The notes: generated by a model not told the origin, from the sequence alone. Positions 1 to 9,951 are shown, counted from the stretch's first letter. The stretch: 64,000 bases of DNA from Effrenium voratum (GCA_963377175.1 CAUJNA010001025.1:1-64000); one strand, 5' to 3'. A program made the numbers and translations.

Positions 1-920
1 TACACATCCTTCTACACATCTATACACATCTATCTACACAAATTTCTACACATCTATCTACACATCTATCACATCTATCGACACATCTATACACTTCTGC
101 ACATCTATACACATCTATCGACACATCTATCGACACATCTATCGACACATCTATCGACACACCTATCGACACATCTATACACTTCTGCACATCTATACAC
201 ATCTATCTACACATTTATCTACACATCTATCTACACGTCTATACAGTCTATACACATCTATCTACACATCTATACAGATCAATCGACACATCTATACACA
301 TCTGTCTACACATCCTTCTACACATCTATACACATCTATCTACACAAATTTCTACACATCTATCTACACATCTATCACATCTATCGACACATCTATACAC
401 TTCTGCACATCTATACACATCTATCGACACATCTATCGACACATCTATCGACACATCTATCGACACACCTATCGACACATCTATACACTTCTGCACATCT
501 ATACACATCTATCTACACATTTATCTACACATCTATCTACACGTCTATACAGTCTATACACATCTATCTACACATCTATACAGATCAATCGACACATCTA
601 TACACATCTGTCTACACATCCTTCTACACATCTATACACATCTATCTACACAAATTTCTACACATCTATCTACACATCTATCACATCTATCGACACATCT
701 ATACACTTCTGCACATCTATACACATCTATCGACACATCTATACACTTCTTCACATCTATACACATCTATCGACACATCTCTCGACACATGTATCGACAC
801 ATCTATCGACACATCTATACACTTCTGCACATCTATACACATCTATCTACACATCTATATACATCTATCTACACATCTATATACATCTATCTACACATCT
901 ATACACATCTATCTACACAT
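1..920. repeat. 306-bp higher-order satellite of ACACATCTATC-type units
   Basis: The block consists of 10-12 bp variants of an ACACATCTAT(C) motif arranged in a larger 306-bp unit. The landmark 'tacacatccttctacac' recurs at 1, 307 and 613, and the first two units look identical over their length. The third unit follows the same order to about 735 and then decays into simpler CATCTATA(C/T) units up to about 920. The array runs off the left edge, so its true length is unknown. The short ORFs inside (Ser/Ile/Val/Asp/Arg/Cys repeats) are repeat translations. Confidence 0.95.
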
Positions 921-2009
921 TCGTTCTTCCAGAGCGCACTGAGTCACTCAGTTGCCCCATCACCCACCAAGAAGAGCTTCGCGTTTTGAAACCTTGACGA
1001 AATATGCACCAAATCTGGGACACCGAGAGGTTAAAAGCTCGGCAAAAAAAAAGTGGCGTCAATGAAAAAACCCAAAAGATTTCCCGAAAAGTTAAAGTCT
1101 AAAAATTCAGTATAAGAAAGGTTGGGTTTCCCAAGGATCAAGTCGAACGCAGCGCACGCGCCGCGGGCGCCTGGATGTAGTTGCAGGGGCTGGCCACCGC
1201 ACCCTGCCTGGCCTACGGAGAAATGGGGAACAGCTGCTCAGAAAAAAGAAAAACAAAGAAAAAAACAAACGTGGCACTGAAGAAGACTCGAAAAAGGGGG
1301 GGGGCCTCCAGAATGGATGGGTTCCATGTTGGTTCCTTCAAAGAAAGCCCAAAAAGGGTACCTGCAAAAACAGACATAGCCGTACAGCCTGTCAGACTCT
1401 TTGTTCTCAGTCAACCCCTTTTCAACCCGTCTGTCCACGCTACAAGAACCTTTCTCGTGGCCGATAGGGAGCTAGCAAAATCTGGCACGCATGCTGTCCT
1501 TGATAACACATGAGAATTGTCCACAAACTTCTCAAAATGTTCATCCTAGCTATGGGGAAACCGACATGAAACAACCAGCGGTGCTTCACCGCTTTTGGCA
1601 CACAAATCCAGGGCATGGAATCTGATGTCAAGTCTAATCAGTCTAATCTTCATTAAGCCCTACCCCCCAACTGGGACTCGGTATGCGTGATGGTCCTGTG
1701 ATCAACCGGGAGAAATGCACCAGACAATGCCCTATGAATGAGCATCGCCCCTTTTACATTGATGAGGAAGAAACAAGAAATATGGCTCTCTCTTGCCTCA
1801 TCACATAAGTACCAACATGCGTATTGCCAGTTGCTGCTTTGCAAACCTTTGCCTCCCACATCTTCAAGCTTGGCCCTCCTTGCACTGGGTAACCTGTATT
1901 CGTGTTCATGTACTGCTCAGTTTGTGTGTTGCAACATGTTACACAGTGCACTCCACTTTAGGACCGCCTGGCCATGAATCATTCGGTCCGCCCATGGAAC
2001 AATGATTTC
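921..2009. other. No gene supported; one family-1-like element inside
   Basis: Unique-looking sequence with short A-rich runs follows the satellite. About 1273-1384 resembles the family-1 inverted-repeat element described elsewhere: an A/G-rich left end with a G run, 'gttggttccttcaaag', then 'cccaaaaagggtacc' and 'caaaaacagaca'. Open frames such as 1181-1513 (+) have no recognisable domain and overlap this element. I see no gene here. Confidence 0.5.
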
Positions 2010-2079
2010 GCTGGGAGGTGTTCTAGTCAAAGTCCATTGAAGGAGCCTGCGCAAAGCGAGTACCAGCCTCACAGAACAT

Positions 2080-2179
2080 GGCTGTGGCTCAAAAAATCGG
2101 TACCAAAATGGAACCCTAACAAGTGGAAACATGGACCAAAACCGGCGTAACCCCTCCTGTTTAATTTTGAGCCACACCC
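2080..2179. mobile_element. Family-2 inverted-repeat element, 100 bp, TSD ACAT
   Basis: The element begins GGCTGTGGCTCAAAA and ends TTTTGAGCCACACCC, a 15-bp inverted pair with one difference near each outer end. It is flanked on both sides by ACAT (2076-2079 and 2180-2183), a perfect 4-bp target-site duplication. Inside is the family signature GGTACCAAAATGGAACC. There is no coding capacity, so it would be a non-autonomous DNA element. On the minus strand its ends read G|GTGTGG and CCACAG|CC, so it carries potential splice sites. It sits exactly at the end of the exon-like island 2330-2184. Confidence 0.85.
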
Positions 2180-2183
2180 ACAT

Positions 2184-2330
2184 TGCCCCCAGCCGGGTTT
2201 TGGCGGCATTTCCCTGGCGTTCGCTTTGCCCGCCTGCAGCGAGTCCAGCATCTCTTTTGAGTGCCAGTCAGGCAGGCACCGCAGGGCCTGCCAAAAGGCA
2301 GGGCGGTGGCCGGAATCGGGACCACAGGGG
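2184..2330 (-). CDS. Exon-like island, unknown protein
   Basis: On the minus strand this reads as a GC3-rich open segment containing 'FWQALRCLPDWHSKEMLDSL' followed by an Ala/Lys/Arg-rich stretch. Third codon positions are mostly G or C, unlike the flanking sequence. The family-2 element at 2080-2179 begins immediately after it. If that element and one copy of its ACAT duplication are removed, the same reading frame continues through 2075 and beyond. I do not recognise the protein. It could be an exon of a living gene or a pseudogene fragment; no start codon is identifiable. Confidence 0.35.
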
Positions 2331-2796
2331 TCACTTGCCAAAGTGGCTGTCCATGGTGCCAGCAACTCCCACAAAAAACCTGAGTTGATAGTGTCCCCCA
2401 AAAAAACGACAAACACGACGCAAGGATTTCCTGAAATGCAAAGAGGGGCCAAAAATCAAAAGCAAAAAAACAAAAAGCTTGCAGCCTTCCTCTGATACGT
2501 CACCGAGTTTCGAGCTCAAGGTGTTAGAGTGCTGGCTAGAGACTCGCATGGGTGGACATGGCTCCGATTGAAAAGATCAACATCGACACTTCACCTTGCG
2601 ACATGTTCTGCGTAGCACTGTGGCAGACGCAAAACGCGATCCGAAGCTTACAGCAAAATGGACACCTGGTCCCCAAAAAAGAGAGACCTCCCCTTGTCCG
2701 AGAGAGAGAGAGGGGGCAAAAAACAATGAGCAAGCGAGAAATTGGAGCGAGCGAGCCTGCTGGAGTGCCAGCTTGGCCAAAATAGTTATATAAAAC

Positions 2797-2905
2797 TGAC
2801 AGCGCTACCACCAGCCACTCAAGAGAAGGCGCCCCGGCCAGGTAGCTGATCAGGTCGATCTGCTCGCCCCGCGCAAAGGTGGTGCTATTCACCAGCAGCA
2901 CCCGC
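2797..2905 (-). CDS. Exon-like island with splice-site borders, unknown protein
   Basis: A 109-nt minus-strand segment lies between a CTTGCAG acceptor and a TCA|GTTTTA donor-like site. It encodes 36 residues beginning 'RVLLVNSTTFARGEQIDLIS' with strongly G/C-ending codons. It has no internal stop, and its length would change phase by one base (1 + 36 codons). No family is recognised. The agreement of codon bias, an acceptor with a preceding C/T tract and a GT at the end of the coding-like bias makes this one of the better unassigned exon candidates in the left part of the window. Confidence 0.45.
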
Positions 2906-2934
2906 CTGCAAGTGGGAGGTTCTGCAACACCCAT

Positions 2935-3891
2935 TCAAAGTGGCGAGCGAACATCTGCTAATCTTACTCAAAGTCCAACACCTGCCATAAGCAATCCCCA
3001 ACTAAAGGATCTTTACCATGGTGAGCTCGTTTTGCGAACGCATGTGAGCTTGCCATAAATGCAGAAACATGTCGGAGTTTTTCACCTGCAAGCTTGGACG
3101 ATTTGGGCTCGCGACCAGAGAGTATGACGTGACCAGGTTTGCTCTGACCGGTAGAACTGTCTTGGTGCGGTACCAGCCCAGGCCGTCTCGGAGCACCAAA
3201 CAACCGAACATTATTGTGGGCGGTGTCTTTTTCAAAGGTTCCCTTTTTTGGGGTGTTTATCTATTCAAAGAGGCATAATGACGCCGTGCGAACACTCCGC
3301 CAGTTTGATTGAAGCTGCCAATTGCTTCCAAAACCAGTGCACACCAAAGGGACCGAAGAAAAAGCAAACTGCGATTGATGCAATCTGTGCGAGGTGCATT
3401 TCTAGAAGCTACTTCATTGACACGGGCAGAGCAGCGCTTATAAGCATTCTGTATCTATTTTGCGATTCGCAAAGCCAATGTCTACAGGACAATATAGGAA
3501 TTCGGGGCGCTCCAAATAGGTAGTATGCTGTCAAGTCTTCGGGAAGGGCCATCCGGAAGAGGGGCTCGCAATTTGCATGTCAGAATCCGTCACTCCACTC
3601 GTTTGTGTGTTTCCCCAAACCCTCCCTCCCAACACACCTTTGATTCATCCATGGGGGATGCGCTACCTGGTGTGTTGGGCCTGCCCCTCCATCCATGGTC
3701 GCCAACCAAACTGTTCCAGGGGAGGAGTTCCCCTTCCGCAGGGCGACCCTGGAACGTTTTCCCTGAAGTGGAGCCCGCTGCCACTGCACCAGAAAGTGAC
3801 AACCTCCCACTGCTGGCAAGCATCCTATCGCTTGCCAGCTTGAGAGAAACCTCTCTCGAAACCCTCCCTTTTATTTCTTGTCCCCACGGCC
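2935..3891. other. 3' flank of the retroelement; no gene
   Basis: Nothing recognisable is seen at 2935-3580. From about 3890 down to 3580 the sequence may be the 3' untranslated tail of the minus-strand retroelement. It contains a hairpin with perfect 9-bp arms, CTGGCAAGC (3813-3821) and GCTTGCCAG (3830-3838), and a small GAGAG/CTCTC stem just beyond. No poly(A) tract or target duplication could be identified to fix the element's 3' end. Confidence 0.4.
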
Positions 3892-4399
3892 TCACCATGG
3901 TTCCTTCCATCTCATCTCCGCCTTCTTGGGTTTCTTGGCCGTGTTCTTGCTGGAGTGCTCCTGAACCTTCTTCTTCTTGTCCTTCTCGAGCCTGATCTCT
4001 GCGTCCAGCTGCATGGCCGCCTTCATGATCTTTGGAATCACCTTGAAGCCCAGCTCGTCCAGCTCCAGCTGCACCCTCAGGTCCGGGTTGAAGAGGGTGA
4101 AGTCCAAGTTGGCGAGCGCGCCCCCCTCCTTGTTCTGCTATCGGGGTGTCCACCCAAGCTGCAAGGTCGCGCCCAGGTCACCCAGCTGGACCGCCAACTC
4201 CATCAGCACCACCGAGAGTGGAAATATGTGGAAATGCTGTGCTCATGTAGTGGTCGATGACATGCACATTGACCAGGCTGTCGGTGAACCCTTGAACCAC
4301 GAGCTCGCCCACCGAGTCTCTCCACTGCGATCCCGGGCCGAAGATGCAAACGGCTATGGTAGTCGCAATCAGCTCCACACTAGCTATCACGCGCAACGG
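3892..4399 (-). pseudogene. Retroelement RNase H-like end and C-terminal tail
   Basis: The frame from 4396 encodes 'RVIASVELIATTIAVCIFGP' and 'GFTDSLVNVHVIDHYMSTAF', which match the Glu- and Asp-bearing blocks of an RNase H fold (S-x-E-L and T-D). After a frameshift near 4180 come 'LGATLQLGWTPR', a TAG stop and 'QNKEGGALANLDFTLFNPDL'. The block usually reads E-A-D-A-L; here it is E-G-G-A-L, so the last catalytic aspartate is lost. The protein ends in a Lys-rich tail (4000-3892) closing at a TGA. Confidence 0.68.
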
Positions 4400-5687
4400 C
4401 TCGCCCTGGCAGCGGCTGTGGTTCTGTCATAGGGCGCCTACTGACCTCCACCTTGATGAACTCCAGCACGATCTGCACCGCCATCGGCACCTGATGAAAA
4501 CCTCCCGGCTGAAGCTAGTTCATGCGAAGATCACCCCCAGGAAGGGTCGCACCTGTCGACCCGAAGCCGAAGGCCCCCACCGTGCGCATGAAAACCTCTT
4601 CCGGCTTCTCGAGCCCGACTGACATCGTACTTCATGAGCAGCCTGACGTGTTCGCCGCCTGGTCCGCCTTCATCTGCCTGACGATCGCCTCCAGGTCATC
4701 CACCCCCGGGAACCTCATGCGACCCCGCACCCGAATCCTGTGGTTGATCATTACCTCGTGGGTCGCGTCGTGAATGATCCTCACCTTTGACGACCCCGCC
4801 CCCAAAGAGGCCACCGCCAGCCTACCTCCGAATTTTCGCATCGCCGCCTGCTTGTCCATCCGGATCACGTGGCCTCTCTCGAGGTCCTCCTCCACCTGCC
4901 GCCGAATGTCCTCCATGTTGTCCACCGCGGAGCCGTAGTTCTCGCACCAGACCTCCTTGAAGGCCACTTCTTCAAGATTCCACTTCACCTTGGCTTCGAA
5001 AACCGCTGCCTCAAGATCCACCCCCGTTTCGACCAGGATAAACCCCGCCAAGAAGCCAACCTGACATCCACCTCCCTCCGGCAGCATCTGCCAGAACGTC
5101 TCCTGGCCTTTTGCCTGGCTCAGCCAATCCTTGAAGAATTTGCTGAGGATCTCCCTGACCTCGCCGAAGTGAGCGCTGTCGGGGAAGTTCCTGGCCCCCA
5201 CTCTCCATCTTCCCGGCGAACAGAGCCCTCCTCCGTCATGAACGCCCCTCTTCTTGCCTTTATAGCAGGCCTGCAGTGGCCTCCCTATTCCCCAAAATCC
5301 CTTCACCTCGAAGTTCTTTTCTCCACCAATCCTGCCCTCCTCAAGGTGCCCGTTCGTCTCCTTCATGATGTCCTGCTCGGAATTGCCCTTCACGAAGCCC
5401 TTGATCGTTGCCTTCTTGGCAAAGCCCAACCCGAACTTGCCCTTCTTTTCGTCCTTGATCGTTGCCTTCTCGACCCTTCGCAGGGGGCTTGGTGAGGTCT
5501 GGGGCCTCAAGCAGCACATGATTGATAGCTGCCGCCAGAGCTGCGTCCATGTCTGCAGGGTAGGTTGATGCAGCTGGAGTCCGGAAGCGCTCCTCTGGGC
5601 GCTGCTTTGCCAGCCCGTATTTGTGGTTGCGACCGCAGCCGTCGCAGAGGGCCTAAATATTTGCCTCGGTCGTCCAGCTGTGGCCAT
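4400..5687 (-). pseudogene. Retroelement reverse transcriptase, catalytic core deleted
   Basis: The 351-residue frame 5687-4632 holds a Lys/Gly-rich linker, then an RT amino-terminal region with 'MEDIRRQVEEDLERGHVIRM', 'GGRLAVASLGAGSSKVRIIH' and 'NHRIRVRGRMRFPGVDDLEA'. 'VRIIHDA' corresponds to the first conserved RT block (R-x-x-hD). After 4632 the frame shifts to 'TVGAFGFGSTG', normally just ahead of the palm. The next recognisable piece, 'QGEPLRVIASVE', already belongs to RNase H. The roughly 130 residues that should carry the Y-x-D-D catalytic motif are missing, so the enzyme would be inactive even without the stops. Confidence 0.75.
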
Positions 5688-5724
5688 TGGTTGTAGAGGA
5701 CTTTGGCGTGCAGCAGGAGGTCCG

Positions 5725-6307
5725 TCAACAAACGTGTCGGCTTTGGTGTCGGAGCTCCCCCAATTGCATTGGTGCAGAGCTATGCAGCTCCTCCGCTGCC
5801 TGCCAAATAAAAGCTGGCCTCACCCACTTGCCCTGAGCTACCGGGCTGTGTAGCCCACCCAGGTCCTCCGGATGCTCTCCCAGGAAGTAGGGTCGGCGAG
5901 CGATCAGGTTGCACCACGTAGTGCCCAGCAACATCAGGATGTCGATGAACAATACGATCATGATGTTACCTTCATCCGCCCGCTTCTGCAACTTTTTAGA
6001 GAGTCACGTGGCGCCAAGGCCTTGCCTCGTCTCGCACTGGCTTGGGTCCGAAGCGATTGGCCCAAGTCACCCTGGACCACGTGCCACATGGGATGATCAC
6101 CACGCACTTGCCCGCCTTGATCTGCTCCACGCCTCGTCCGTGAGGTCGTGCCGCATTTTTGAGAATGTCCCACTCCTCCAAGAGCGCCTTGTAGCCCGCC
6201 TTTGCAGCCATCCTTCGCAATTGGCTGAGGCACAGCACGTTGAAGGTGCGCCCCGGCCCCTCCCACCTGTGGTCCTCAGCGCTTGGTCTCGTCCTTCCCC
6301 CCTTCAT
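5725..6307 (-). pseudogene. Retroelement 'PCGTWSR' domain, methyltransferase-like
   Basis: Between the Cys/His region and reverse transcriptase the minus strand encodes 'QIKAGKCVVIIPCGTWSRVT' followed by 'WANRFGPKPVRDEARPWR'. After a frameshift come 'FLGEHPEDLGG' and 'VRPAFIWQAAEELHSSAPM'. The Pro-Cys after a hydrophobic strand, with a downstream 'EHPEDLG', resembles the PC loop and ENP-like region of cytosine-type methyltransferases. I recall a domain of this appearance at this position in dinoflagellate retroelements. The methyltransferase function is inferred and not demonstrated. At least one frameshift near 5990 and stops near 5725 make this copy inactive. Confidence 0.5.
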
Positions 6308-7602
6308 TGGAGTTGGGACGGCACAGATGCTGTGGGTGAGATCCCAAGCACTTGCGGCAACAGCCCACGCGACTGCCCGACACCTCTCCTGCGCGGTTGT
6401 TGAACTTGTAGCAGATCTGCCTGCCGTCGGGCGTGGTGCTACGCCATGCCCCTTCCTGGGCGTTGCCCCCCTTTGACTTGCCGCTGGACCCCTTTCCTTT
6501 GGGTTCCCCTTGTTGGGGCTTCCTTGATCTGCTCTTGGTGGCCACCCAGCTGTTGCATGCCAGCGGAGTGGTCAGGAAGCGCTCCTTCACCAGGGTGTCA
6601 ACCATGGCCTCCTCCAGAGAGTCCACCCAGCTGTGCCCTTTGTTGACCTTCTTGAAGGCGGCCTTGCGGACCTGGTACTCGCAAGATAGCAACAGCTCGA
6701 ACGAGGGCTGCGCCATGTCGTCCTTGGCCCTGAGGCCGAAGACGTGCTCCCCCAGAAGGTGGTTGGCGTAGCGACTGAAAATGTTGGGCGTGATAGCGGA
6801 ATGCGCACATCAGGATGGCGTTGGCCACCAGATCCAGCCTCACCCGCAGCTCCTCTGGCCCCGATGGCTGCGTGTTCTGCACGGCCCCCTTCTTCACCTT
6901 GATCGTGCCCGTGCTGTGGTCGATGACCGCCCCGACCGGTGCCACATCCGCGTCCTCCCTGCTGACGAACTCTGTGAGGCGCATGAACCGCCACTTGCCC
7001 TGCTCGATCTGATCGAACAAGTTCTCGAGGGTGCTGGGCGCCGGTGTGACCCTGTCCTCCATTTTCTGGTATGTGTCCTCGTACTTGGTCCTCAGCGCTG
7101 CATGCTCCGTCCGTGAAACCACCTTGGGCATGCTGGACACGGTAGCTTCTGCCTCGGCCTTGTTGCGCGTGTCCACCCGCACCTCCCACGCATCGACCAC
7201 CGCCGCAATGTTCACATCTCCGCCGGCTGCAGCAGTGCCAATGTTGAGTGTCCTCCGGCAGAAATCCCGGACGCCGCTCCGATCGCCCGCCAGCACCGCG
7301 AATCTGCCCACCGTCTTTACCCTCGCAGCTGCCAGCGCCACATCCGGTGGCACCGCCTTGATGTCCAGCAGGCCACCGATTTCGGGGCCCAAGGTCCCGA
7401 TTGCCGCCCGCTGCGCCACATCCAGCGCCGCGTCAACCATGACCAGACCGCCCTTACCGGCTCTAGCCAAAAGGTCCAAAAGGTAGCAGCATCCGCGCTG
7501 GTACCCAATGATGCCAGAAACTCCCCAATTTCCGGCCCTTGTCAAAACACCCTTCAAGAACCGCTCTTGCATCCAGCACACCTTTAACGGGTCCTTCTCC
7601 AC
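6276..7602 (-). pseudogene. Retroelement gag-like segment with Gly/Lys linker and Cys/His region
   Basis: The frame from 7602 to about 6790 is the longest uninterrupted piece. It contains 'LLDIKAVPPDVALAAARVKT', 'VVDAWEVRVDTRNKAEAEAT', 'TLENLFDQIEQGKWRFMRLT' and 'IDHSTGTIKVKKG', all typical of the dinoflagellate retroelement gag-like protein as I remember it. A frameshift near 6790 leads into 'FELLLSCEYQVRKAAFKKVN' and 'MVDTLVKERFLTTPLA'. Then come a basic linker 'GEPKGKGSSGKSKGGN' and a degraded Cys/His segment, 'DGRQICYKFNN' ... 'CCRKCLGSHPQHLC'. The middle of the Cys/His motif is damaged, so zinc binding is doubtful. The role would be RNA packaging. Confidence 0.68.
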
Positions 7603-7699
7603 CGCCAGCTTCTAGGCCTCGTCCGCAGATGGCTGGGCAGATCTGCCCAGCTGCTTCCACGTAGTCCTCAAGGTCGCTCTTCACAAGCTCGGCCAGCAA

Positions 7700-8782
7700 G
7701 GCCTAGCTCATCTGCGACGCGTGGTAGTACTTACCCATGGCCCCGATGATGCCAGTGCCCTCGCAGTCGGGTAGGGCCAGAAAGAAGTCCCGGTTGAACA
7801 GGCCAGCCTCCTCGCTCATGGTCTTCCACAGCTGGTATCCCGCCTAGGCTCCTCCAACCATGCCTCCACCGAGATGAACACGCCCCGGTGGTCTTGGTCC
7901 TCTCCAGAACACCTCGAAGTCCTCGGCCGCTCATCTCCTTGCTGAAGCGCATTCCCTGCGTGCCCGAGAAGCGCAATTCCCCGCGGAGCTTTGCCAGCCG
8001 AAGCCATGCGTAGGCCCTGGGTACCTGAGCAACCCCTCCGTCATCACGTACCTCTCCAGGGCCATGACGATCTCCACCGGGATCTGCACCGCTTGCCGCC
8101 GGCCTCGCAGATCCAAGCTTCCCAGCTCCACATTGACCTCCTCCAAGCACCTCCCCAGCCACCTCGATGAACATGAGGGCTTGCGGGGATGCTCTGACCG
8201 CACGGCTCGGCCACCCGGTGCATGATGTACTCTATGAACTGCTTGACGGTCTGCGGCCACGGCACATTGTAGGCGCTGCACAGCCAGGTCGCCACACGCC
8301 GCCAAGTCTTGACATGCTTCCGCAAAGTGGTGGACCTCCTCCCTTTTCCGATCCGATGCCATGCTGTCCCTCCACCCCACTGAAGCCGGCAGCCCCGACT
8401 CCACAATGATCCTCTTGAGCATCACCGTCCACCTCGTTCTCTCCGATCTCTCGGCCCGATCCCGCAGGCCCATGTTGTCCCCGGCTCGTCCCACCAACCT
8501 CCACGACCTCCGCCGCCACTCCAAGCCGGAAGGTCCTGGCCCGCTTGAAGCCGGCCGCCACCCAGTCCAGGCCGCCAGATCGGCCTTCCACCCCCCACTG
8601 GATCCTGCCCGTGCTCCCGCACTCCTGGACCTTCTCGTGAGCTCTTCCTCCGTGGCCTCCCGGCTCCACGCCTTCTCCAGGATCTCCCGGAGGCCCCTCC
8701 GCGGCAGGTCGTCCAGCGTCCCGAGCCTGGCCGTGGTCCAGCCGCACGCCGCCAACCTGGACCACGGCTCAGGCCACTCCAT
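7700..8782 (-). pseudogene. Retroelement ORF, N-terminal and tyrosine-recombinase-like part
   Basis: The frame opens at the ATG at 8782 ('MEWPEPWSRLAACGWTTARL') and shifts several times. About 8330-8180 contains 'TWRRVATWLCSAYNVPWPQT' and 'FIEYIMHRVAEPCG'. About 8130-7740 contains 'VEIVMALERYVMTEG', 'YAWLRLAKLRGELRFS', 'LERTKTTGA', 'VFISVEAWLEEP' and 'FNRDFFLALPDCEG'. The order and spacing match my recollection of a recombinase/integrase-like region in dinoflagellate retroelement proteins, where 'R-LRF' would hold the first catalytic arginine. I cannot verify the remaining catalytic residues, and the tyrosine end is broken by a stop near 7710. Classic DIRS elements place the recombinase after RNase H; here it precedes gag. 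Confidence 0.5.
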
Positions 8783-8822
8783 CGCCGCGAGTGTGCCCCC
8801 CCTCTACTCAAACGGCCTGAGC

Positions 8823-8841
8823 CTTGAGCCAAAATGGCTAC
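8823..8841 (-). other. Spliced-leader (DinoSL) relic
   Basis: The minus strand reads GTAGCCATTTTGGCTCAAG, identical to the last 19 nt of the 22-nt dinoflagellate spliced leader (known consensus DCCGTAGCCATTTTGGCTCAAG). It lies 41 nt upstream of the ATG at 8782. Two copies of a 20-bp sequence, CTACTCAAACGGCCTGAGCC on the plus strand, flank it at 8804-8823 and 8838-8857. The leader core therefore sits inside a 34-bp-period partial tandem repeat. This is not a spliced-leader RNA gene: no GT donor and no SL-RNA intron follow it. Confidence 0.88.
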
Positions 8842-8857
8842 TCAAACGGCCTGAGCC

Positions 8858-9305
8858 TAAACACATGTGCCGTTTACGTGACGTTTCATGAGTAGCAAGC
8901 AGGATACACCCATAGCGAGGAACTTCCGCGCTATGGAAAAGCGGCGTGGGCGAAATTGGAACGTCAGCGGAACGTTGGCTGTCTGGAAAGAAGAAATCAG
9001 GCAGAAGAAGCTCCTGTTGCCCAAAAAGCTAAAGTATAATTTCCTTCGATTTTGCGAGCCTACTTGCTTCCCAGCTTTCGAAGTAATGCAAAGTATCAGT
9101 TGTTGCTGAACTGCGGTCACAAACGCATGGAAACTGACATGTCTACCACGGGTTGGAGGAAAGACCAGTAAAACCCACAGATAACCCCTACTTTTGGGCG
9201 CAAGGCGCTGCATGTCAAGCGCAAGGCCCGCCTCTCCAGCGGCGTGATGTCCGGAGGCACGTGCTGGGGGTCCATACCGACACCTCGCCGTGTGAAATCA
9301 AGATA
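8858..9305. other. 5' flank of retroelement; weak exon-like stretch at 9205-9300
   Basis: The sequence beyond the leader relic is anonymous. At 9205-9300 a G/C-ending plus-strand frame reads 'RKALHVKRKARLSSGVMSGG' and runs straight into the family-1 element at 9306. It is short, and another frame is also open, so I list it only as a possible exon edge. Confidence 0.25.
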
Positions 9306-9406
9306 TGTGTTTTGTTGAGGGAACCCCCTTGTTTGGTAGTTTTAGGTCGAAACCACAAGGAACGCCCCACCACATTGGGGAAGGTCCGCGAAAAACAGAC
9401 ACACCC
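9306..9406. mobile_element. Family-1 inverted-repeat element
   Basis: The left end TGTGTTTTGTTGAGGGAACC pairs with the right end GGTCCGCGAAAAACAGACAC, with further CACC at the margin. Inside is the family core, read here as 'gtcgaaaccacaaggaac' and, on the other strand, GGTTTC. No coding capacity. The other strand would begin GGGTGTGTCTG, offering a GT donor. Confidence 0.65.
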
Positions 9407-9839
9407 ATGTCGCAAGGACCCTCTTTTGGATCGAGGCAACCTGCGGCTGAGGGCTTTCATTCAAATGGAGGGTTTGCTAACCCGCGCTTTGGGCAAATGC
9501 AACATGCCCAAAGTGAAAAGGCTGAAACATCAGCAGCCTGTGATCTATGAATTCACGCGACCAGCTCCTTCGTTTGGGCTCAAAACCTATCTCTGCCCCT
9601 GATCTACCTGGCCCGGTGCCCAGCCTGTACCCCCCACAAACAGCGGCCTCCCTCAGAGGAGAGTGGGACGTCATCCATACGATGCAACAAACTTCTGGTA
9701 GCTGTATGGCTGAGGCCTTTTTCAACCCCCAGACCCTCCGATCCGCGGCCCTGGCTTTGGGGCGACCAACCGTCGCCTAGAGGCAAGGCAGGCCCTTGCC
9801 AAAGAAACCACCGAACCCATGTGGGCTTGCTTTTGCTGG

Positions 9840-9951
9840 ATTGCTGTTTGCACCTCGGTTCAAAGGAAAACAAAAGGAAACCAAAAAATGTCATTTTTGC
9901 TGAAAGATTGCTGTTTGTACCTCGGTTCACAGGAAAACCAAAAGGAATACC
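9840..9951. repeat. 67-bp direct duplication
   Basis: 'attgctgtttgcacctcggt' at 9840 recurs as 'attgctgtttgtacctcggt' at 9907, each followed by 'caaaggaaaac.aaaaggaa' variants. The two copies differ at a few positions. The A-rich GGAAAACC tails resemble the core of the family-1 elements. Confidence 0.85.

Larger units (their letters stand above)
3892..8857 (-). mobile_element. Decayed dinoflagellate retroelement with spliced-leader relic
   Basis: About 5 kb read on the minus strand. In 5'-to-3' order it shows a spliced-leader relic, an ATG at 8782, a tyrosine-recombinase-like segment, a gag-like segment with Gly/Lys linker and Cys/His region, a 'PCGTWSR'-containing domain, a reverse-transcriptase amino-terminal part, and an RNase H-like end that stops at 3892. 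Each segment is recognisable but lies in a different frame, separated by frameshifts and stops, so the copy is dead. The family assignment rests on recalled similarity to dinoflagellate retroelement proteins and has not been searched. The leader at its 5' end implies that a trans-spliced mRNA was reverse-transcribed and reinserted. Confidence 0.8.

Noticed and set aside
8823..8841. Spliced-leader RNA gene
   Set aside because: There is no donor GT after the leader, no SL-RNA body and no Sm-like site in position. It is a retroposed relic.
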